NCBI RefSeq assembly: GCF_000026045.1
Contig: NC_007426.1
Span: forward strand, 1,674,001 to 1,738,000
DNA: 64,000 nt
Source of the DNA: Natronomonas pharaonis DSM 2160
GTDB lineage: Archaea; Halobacteriota; Halobacteria; Halobacteriales; Haloarculaceae
Reading direction: 5' to 3'
Shown here: one piece after another, positions 59,436-64,000 of the stretch
Layout of the letters: every line of letters begins with the position of its first letter
Numbering within the stretch: the stretch's first letter is position 1
The notes under the pieces: generated by a model
Told to the model about the DNA's origin: nothing
Seen by the model: only the letters and a program-made list of their open reading frames with translations
Databases searched by the model: none
Made by a program: the position numbers and the translations under genes

Positions 59436-60278
59436 ATGACTGACCAAACCCACCACTGCACAGCGAATGACGGACAAAATGAATCACCGGACAACGGAAG
59501 CATGGCCGACACCTCGTTCGACTACGATGTCGTCATCGTCGGCGGCGGCCCTGCTGGCTTATCAGCCGGCGTGTTTACCGCCCGTGCCGACTTCAGGACG
59601 CTGGTTGTCGAACACAACCGCTCGTTGCTTCGCAAGTCAGCCCATCTAGAAAATTATCTGGGCTTTCCCGCGGGCGTTCGCCCGACTACCTTTCTCGAAA
59701 TAGCTCAAGACCACGCGACGAACGCGGGCTGTGTGTATGTGTCGGGCGAAGTCGTCGATATCAAACACGCACACAGCGAAGACCACAGCGGTGACGCCCC
59801 TGAGACCGGAGCCGTGGACAGCGGCTTTATTGTCTCGACGGCTGACCAGCAGTTCGAGACACGATATGTTATCGTCGCCTCGTGGTCCGATTGCTCGTTT
59901 CTCGATACTCTCGGCGTCGAGCGGGGAACCGAGGATGGCGGCCACGTTCCGATTATCGAAGTCGATGCCGACGGACGAACGAGCGTTGACGGGGTGTATG
60001 CGGCCGGGCGCATCACCGACCAGCATCACCAAGCAATCGTCAACGCCGGACACGGCGCACACGTCGCGATTGCGTTGATAGAGGAAGTCAACCCAGCGTT
60101 CTGGAACGATTGGGTCGCTATCGAGGGATACTACGATTCATACGACAAGGAGGTCCCGGTCGGCGTCGAGGAGATTAGCCACGAAGAACGCGAACGCCGA
60201 ATCAGGGATTCACGGGCGACAATGCGCCGGTACTTCGGGGAACACAGCGTGAACGAACCGGAAGACGCCATGCGGTAG
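59436..60278 (+). CDS. Thioredoxin-reductase-like flavoprotein lacking the NADPH domain
   Basis: A 280-residue FAD protein similar to thioredoxin reductase. FAD motif VIVGGGPAGLSAGVFTARAD begins near residue 33, and the C-terminal FAD part TSVDGVYAAGRITDQHHQ is normal. The central NADPH domain, which in TrxB carries the CxxC redox pair, is missing, and strand VIVASWSDCSFLDTLGVERG joins the two FAD halves directly. It may act with another donor or bind FAD only. It is 23 nt after the ABC ATPase gene, so it is likely in the same transcript. A start at 59502 (MADTSFDYDVV) is also possible. Confidence 0.75.
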   Translation: MTDQTHHCTANDGQNESPDNGSMADTSFDYDVVIVGGGPAGLSAGVFTARADFRTLVVEHNRSLLRKSAHLENYLGFPAGVRPTTFLEIAQDHATNAGCVYVSGEVVDIKHAHSEDHSGDAPETGAVDSGFIVSTADQQFETRYVIVASWSDCSFLDTLGVERGTEDGGHVPIIEVDADGRTSVDGVYAAGRITDQHHQAIVNAGHGAHVAIALIEEVNPAFWNDWVAIEGYYDSYDKEVPVGVEEISHEERERRIRDSRATMRRYFGEHSVNEPEDAMR

Positions 60279-60316
60279 CCGGGACAGGCCGAGACCGCTG
60301 ACCGACCGCGTGGGTT

Positions 60317-61900
60317 TCAGTCGTCCGAGACGCTGGCTCCCGAAGCACCCTGTGTCGAGGGCTCCGGGGTATCAGCCCAAAGCCAGTAGACGAACCCGGC
60401 GAGTGCGACCAGACAGACGACCGCAAACGGAGCGCCTGTGACGATGACCGACGACCGCAACGCGGTCGCACCCCCGACGACGACGAGCACGGAGGCGATG
60501 ACTCCCTGAAGCACCCCCCAGAACGCTCGGTTCGCCTTCGATGGCGCTCGCTCTCCGCCGGTCGTCAACATTCCGAGGGCGAGCGTCGACGAGTCGGCGG
60601 ACGTGACAAAGAACGTCGTGACGAGAACGAAAAACAACAGTTGCCAGACCGCGCCGCCGGTAAACGACCCGAACAGCACGAACCCAGCGATTCCATTGCC
60701 GAACTCTCCAACCGGACCGAGGAGGTCGACAACGCCGAGATGATGCAGCCAAACGGAACTTCCGCCCACCACCGTAAACCAGATGGCTGACGTGACCGTC
60801 ATCGTAACGAAGGCTGTGCCGACCACTGTTCTAATCGTCCGTCCACGGGAGATACGCGCCAAAAAGAGCCCGACGAAAGGTGCCCACGCGATCCACCACG
60901 ACCAGTAGAACACCGTCCAAGCGGCCGCCCACTCAGCGCCGCCATCCGCACCGAGAAAGAGGCTCATCTGGAAGAAGTTCGCCCCGTAGGACCCAAGCGC
61001 CGCAACGCCCGTATTCAGCAGCGCCAAGGTCGGCCCCGCAACGAGCGCGACCAAGAGCAGTAGCACCATCAGCCCGATGTTGAACTGCGAAACACGGCGG
61101 ATGCCACGCGAAACACCGGCGATCAACGAGAGCGTAAAGAAGACAGTAATGCCAGTAATGGCGAGGATAGTCTCAGCGTCGCTGAACTGCCGCCCGGTCT
61201 CGAAGGTGATGCCGGTCAACAGCTGGGTCGCGATGAATCCGAGGCCGGTCGCAATACCGCCGATTGTCGCGACGACAGCGAGTGTGTCAACCGCCCGGGC
61301 GACGACGCCGTCAAGCCGCTCCGTGCCGAGTACCGGATACAGAGCCGTCGAAACCCGAAACGGTGCGTCGTACTTGTACGCGAAGTACGCCACGGGCAGC
61401 CCGATGGCGAGATAGCCGCCCCAAGCACTCAGCCCGTAGTGGAAAATCGTGTATGCGACTGCCGGAACGATAGCGCCCTCCGATGCCGGCCCAACCGACC
61501 CCTCGAACAGCGGCGGCGGGGTCTGGTAGTGGCCCAGCGCCTCTGCGGGGCCGAAAAAGACGATACCGGCCGAGAGCCCGGCAGAAAAGAACATCGCCAC
61601 GTACGCGGGGTAGCTGTACTCCGGCGGCCCCGTCCCGAGCGTCACGCTGCCGTACGAACTGACCATGAGATAGGCCGCAAGCACGATTAGTGCGAGCATA
61701 CCAGCCAAATACAACCATGCGAGCCGCTCACCGAGTGTGCCGAACGCCCAGTCGATGCCCGCCTGCACCGCGGCGACATCGTAGGCAGTGTAGATGACGA
61801 AGCCGACCGAGATGACCGCGCCGACCAAGAACGGAACCGGGTCGAGTTCGTTGATAAACGAGCGTAACGACTCACTGACCGAGGATGGTCGCTGACTCAT
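60317..61900 (-). CDS. BCCT family osmolyte transporter
   Basis: A 527-residue sodium- or proton-coupled transporter for betaine, carnitine or choline (BCCT family), with twelve helices. The family signature is AWTVFYWSWWIAWAPFVGLF followed by ARISRGRTIR near residue 340. Upstream, FFGPAEALGHYQTPPP and AYTIFHYGLSAWG are typical. In a halophile it would take up compatible solutes against salt stress. It converges with the TrxB-like gene; about 110 nt separate its start from the transposon end. Confidence 0.93.
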   Translation of the reverse strand: MSQRPSSVSESLRSFINELDPVPFLVGAVISVGFVIYTAYDVAAVQAGIDWAFGTLGERLAWLYLAGMLALIVLAAYLMVSSYGSVTLGTGPPEYSYPAYVAMFFSAGLSAGIVFFGPAEALGHYQTPPPLFEGSVGPASEGAIVPAVAYTIFHYGLSAWGGYLAIGLPVAYFAYKYDAPFRVSTALYPVLGTERLDGVVARAVDTLAVVATIGGIATGLGFIATQLLTGITFETGRQFSDAETILAITGITVFFTLSLIAGVSRGIRRVSQFNIGLMVLLLLVALVAGPTLALLNTGVAALGSYGANFFQMSLFLGADGGAEWAAAWTVFYWSWWIAWAPFVGLFLARISRGRTIRTVVGTAFVTMTVTSAIWFTVVGGSSVWLHHLGVVDLLGPVGEFGNGIAGFVLFGSFTGGAVWQLLFFVLVTTFFVTSADSSTLALGMLTTGGERAPSKANRAFWGVLQGVIASVLVVVGGATALRSSVIVTGAPFAVVCLVALAGFVYWLWADTPEPSTQGASGASVSDD

Positions 61901-62019
61901 CCGAAGATGCGTGTTTCAGGGGAGGCCTACCAAAAAACGTTCGTTCGGCGGCGACCGCTGTTCTGACAAGAAGAGGGGGAATCGCGTGCCACAGGAGACC
62001 CCCCATCCTGAAGTGAATC

Positions 62020-62042
62020 GCCTCGGGGTCAAGCCCCGAGGC
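62020..62042 (-). repeat. Right-end hairpin of the IS1341-type element
   Basis: The 9-bp stem GCCTCGGGG/CCCCGAGGC with loop TCAAG lies at the tnpB 3' end. The stop codon of tnpB falls within it. In related elements this region also forms the 3' end of the guide (omega) RNA. Confidence 0.7.
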
Positions 62043-63270
62043 TTCCCGTTTCCACGACGTGACTTGCAGACACACACTGAAATTCAGGTGTGTCCGTAGC
62101 GGTCACAGTCTCCACGGGCGTGTCTTCGGGCCATCCCAGCCCTAGTTCAGAAAAGCCTCTCTGCAACACGTTCATCGCCGCATTCGCGTCTCTGTCCGTT
62201 TCGAACCCACACGACGGGCAGGAGTGTTTTCTGACCCAGATGGGTTTCGCCGTCTCCACACCACACGACGCACACTCTTTCGTCGTGCCTCTGGCTTCGA
62301 CTTGAACGACGTGGCACCCGTACAGGTCGGCCTTGTATTCGAGGAGGGTGATGAACTGTCGCCACGCCGCGTCCTGCTTGTTGCGGGCGTTGTGCGACTG
62401 TTCAAGCATCCCCTTCACGTTCAACTCCTCGACGAATACGGCGGCGTACTCTTTGACGAGCCACGTCGTGATTTTGTGCTGGTAGTCCAGCACCTTCCGC
62501 TTGATGTGACGCTTGACCTTGGCGACCTTCAGACGTTGCTTCTCGTAGTTACTCGACCCCCTCTCTTTCCGCGACAACTTGCGCTGTTCACGGCGAAGAC
62601 GCTCGTACTCGTCTTCGAGGTCGAGCCAGTCCACGGTCTTGCCATCGCTGGTGTGGATGTAGTTGAGAATGCCAAGGTCGATTCCAACGCTGTTGCTCGC
62701 GTCGAGCGAGTCCACCGGGGGTTTCTCGGGCAGGTCAGCGTCGTCAGTTTCGAGTCCGAAGGAGACGAACCACTCCCCAGTCGTCTCCTTCTTGAACGTG
62801 ACTTCTTTGATGGTGGCGTGGTCTGGAATCGGTCGGTGGTAACGGATTTTCACCCAACCGATTTTGCTGAAGCGAACGTGAGCATACCTGTCGTGGCCCC
62901 TCTTTTCATCGAGGTCGAAACCGGACTGGTTGTACGTCACGCTCCGGTAGTCGGTGGGTGCTTGCCGTTTGAGCCGACCAACGTTGTACCCTTTCTCTTT
63001 CTTTTTGCGAAGGTTCGAGAGGTTCCGGTGGAAGCGTGCAACGGTGGCTTGGGCGGCCTTCGAGTGCAGTTCGCTGAAGACGGGCCACTTGCGTTTCCAC
63101 CCGGGGAGTTTGTTGTTTTGGTCGTACTCACTCGGTTTGTCGTCTTCGGGGGCTTGTTCGTAGTCCCACCGGATGTGGTTGTAGAGCTGGCGATGAACGT
63201 CGAGATGGCGTTCCAGCCGCTCCGCTACCTCTTGTGTCGGGTAGGCGTGGTAGCGGTGACTGTGTTCCAT
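62029..63270 (-). CDS. tnpB: RNA-guided nuclease TnpB (IS1341-type OrfB)
   Basis: A 413-residue TnpB, related to Cas12. It is expected to cut DNA next to a short motif with a guide RNA made from the element's right end, helping the element persist. The RuvC catalytic acids are intact: Asp198 (VGIDLGIL), Glu281 (FVEELNVKG), and Asp361 (DRDANAAMN). The zinc finger has Cys333, Cys336, Cys351, Cys354. The N-terminal part (1-180) is the guide/target-binding region with basic stretches. Since no TnpA is present, movement needs a transposase in trans. All active-site residues are present, so it should be functional. Confidence 0.93.
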   Translation of the reverse strand: MEHSHRYHAYPTQEVAERLERHLDVHRQLYNHIRWDYEQAPEDDKPSEYDQNNKLPGWKRKWPVFSELHSKAAQATVARFHRNLSNLRKKKEKGYNVGRLKRQAPTDYRSVTYNQSGFDLDEKRGHDRYAHVRFSKIGWVKIRYHRPIPDHATIKEVTFKKETTGEWFVSFGLETDDADLPEKPPVDSLDASNSVGIDLGILNYIHTSDGKTVDWLDLEDEYERLRREQRKLSRKERGSSNYEKQRLKVAKVKRHIKRKVLDYQHKITTWLVKEYAAVFVEELNVKGMLEQSHNARNKQDAAWRQFITLLEYKADLYGCHVVQVEARGTTKECASCGVETAKPIWVRKHSCPSCGFETDRDANAAMNVLQRGFSELGLGWPEDTPVETVTATDTPEFQCVSASHVVETGSLGA

Positions 63271-63332
63271 CGCTATCTCTTGATTATGGATGTGTTAACT
63301 TAATGGTTTGTATCACGAGTTGTCGGCTTCAT

Positions 63333-63353
63333 CCCCGAGGTCAAGCCTCGGGG
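63333..63353 (-). repeat. Left-end hairpin of the IS1341-type element
   Basis: The 8-bp stem CCCCGAGG/CCTCGGGG with loop TCAAG stands 63 nt before the tnpB start. It mirrors the right-end hairpin and marks the other end of the element. Confidence 0.7.
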
Positions 63354-63361
63354 TATTCGCC

Positions 63362-64000
63362 TTGTCCGCTGATAAAGCGACAAACGTACGGGAACGGCTG
63401 GTCCGAGAGGAACAGCCCGTCGTTACTGACCCAGTCTGCAAAATGCGAATGAACAGGGAAAACGCCATCACCACCGACTACAAGCAAGAGACCGTTCACT
63501 TTTGCTCCGAACAGTGTCGGTCGCTCTTTGAGCAGAATCCGGACGCACACACAACCTCGTGGAAAGAAAAGATCACGTCGTGGAACGGCTGGGTGGAAGC
63601 GGCAAACCAGACACGGCGCGATGCCAAAATGCTCGGCAAGCCGCTTCTCGCCGGGTTCGTTATCGCCGGCTTCGCCGCCGCAGTAATTCCGGACTGGGCG
63701 TGGGAGGTTTTCTTCGGGGCCGGCGGCGAAGGCTTTACCGCGGTACTGTACAGCAGCGCAGTCGGGCCGCTCGTGTCGCTTGTGGCGTTCGTCGGGTCGA
63801 TGGGGAACATCCCGCTGGCGGCGGTCCTGTGGGGCTCGGGGTTCCTGTTTGCGGGCGTTATCGCGTACATCTACGCGGACCTCATCGTTCCCCAACTCAT
63901 TCTCCTCTACCGCCAGATCTTCGGGACGACGATCGGGAACCGGCTGACGATTATTCTCTATCTTTCGATGGCAACAGCCGGATTCATCGTCTACTACCTG
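63362..64000 (+). CDS. Permease C-terminal half with YHS domain (5'-truncated, runs off window)
   Basis: An open frame reading through the transposon end gives VVTDPVCKMRMNRENAITTD, then ETVHFCSEQCRSLFEQNPDA: a YHS metal-binding domain with C-x-M and CSEQC. It is followed by helices of a COG0701-type permease (GKPLLAGFVIAGFAAAVIP, LVSLVAFVGSMGNIPLAAVL). In related haloarchaeal permeases the YHS domain lies between two permease halves, so the N-terminal half is missing here. There is no ATG until 63443, inside the YHS domain; only TTG codons precede it. It is probably a remnant whose 5' part was lost where the element inserted. Confidence 0.6.
   Translation, partial: MSADKATNVRERLVREEQPVVTDPVCKMRMNRENAITTDYKQETVHFCSEQCRSLFEQNPDAHTTSWKEKITSWNGWVEAANQTRRDAKMLGKPLLAGFVIAGFAAAVIPDWAWEVFFGAGGEGFTAVLYSSAVGPLVSLVAFVGSMGNIPLAAVLWGSGFLFAGVIAYIYADLIVPQLILLYRQIFGTTIGNRLTIILYLSMATAGFIVYYL

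Larger units (their letters stand above)
62013..63357 (-). mobile_element. IS1341-type element (TnpB only) with hairpin ends
   Basis: An insertion of about 1.35 kb with a single tnpB on the minus strand and no tnpA. The left end (relative to tnpB) has CCCCGAGG-TCAAG-CCTCGGGG at 63333-63353, and the right end has GCCTCGGGG-TCAAG-CCCCGAGGC at 62020-62042. The two hairpins are nearly the same sequence in inverse order, and the right hairpin overlaps the last codons of tnpB. IS200/IS605-group elements mobilise as single strands with such subterminal hairpins. Exact cleavage points are not defined here. Confidence 0.8.

Noticed and set aside
62224-63303. 359-residue open frame on the strand opposite tnpB
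   Set aside because: It mirrors tnpB codons, begins and ends without promoter or conserved domain, and the tnpB frame has clear RuvC and zinc motifs.

Overview
The window is a contiguous piece of a haloarchaeal chromosome. The supporting signs are acidic, Asp/Glu-rich proteins, high GC (low to mid 60s %, estimated by eye), archaeal TATA-like boxes about 25-30 nt before many start codons (leaderless transcription), a proteasome beta subunit, DNA topoisomerase VI beside an archaeal gyrase, archaeal PyrB/PyrI, a 7TM sensor kinase of haloarchaeal type, and an IS1341-type TnpB element. Natronomonas fits best from memory, but the sequence alone does not prove the genus.

Layout. 1-31 kb is mostly core: psmB, ATP-dependent DNA ligase, an MBL-fold hydrolase, a GAF-like protein, top6A/top6B (minus strand), a 6.5-kb block of envelope and regulatory genes (Tat-exported protein, DUF4350-like and SppA-like pair, membrane-anchored HTH regulator with partner, exported acidic protein, four-helix membrane protein), gyrB-gyrA, trpB, a sugar-nucleotide epimerase, an HTH regulator, a type II NADH dehydrogenase-like flavoprotein, a nucleoside-salvage operon (phosphohexomutase-like enzyme, cdd, udp; minus strand), a degenerate RecA/KaiC-like protein, pyrB-pyrI, a 22-residue single-helix ORF, a Nudix hydrolase and small RNA-binding or membrane proteins.

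31-53 kb is more accessory: a CadD-like metal exporter, a TnpB 3' relic, two cupin paralogues, a 7TM-PAS histidine kinase, three MFS-like transporters, a FeoB-like/flavoprotein/small membrane protein operon, a HypE-like AIR-synthase protein, two SDR enzymes, a UbiA/MenA-type prenyltransferase, and a nuclease-helicase pair that looks like the archaeal counterpart of bacterial MrfB-MrfA (YprB-YprA) DNA repair.

53-64 kb holds a SUI1/eIF1-like gene, a DUF2892 membrane protein, a complete peptide/nickel-type ABC uptake operon (lipoprotein, two permeases, one fused double ATPase) followed by a thioredoxin-reductase-like flavoprotein without an NADPH domain, a BCCT osmolyte transporter, an apparently intact IS1341-type element with catalytically complete TnpB and hairpin ends, and beside it the 3' half of a YHS-domain permease that seems to have lost its 5' half. 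No tRNA, rRNA or CRISPR array was seen.
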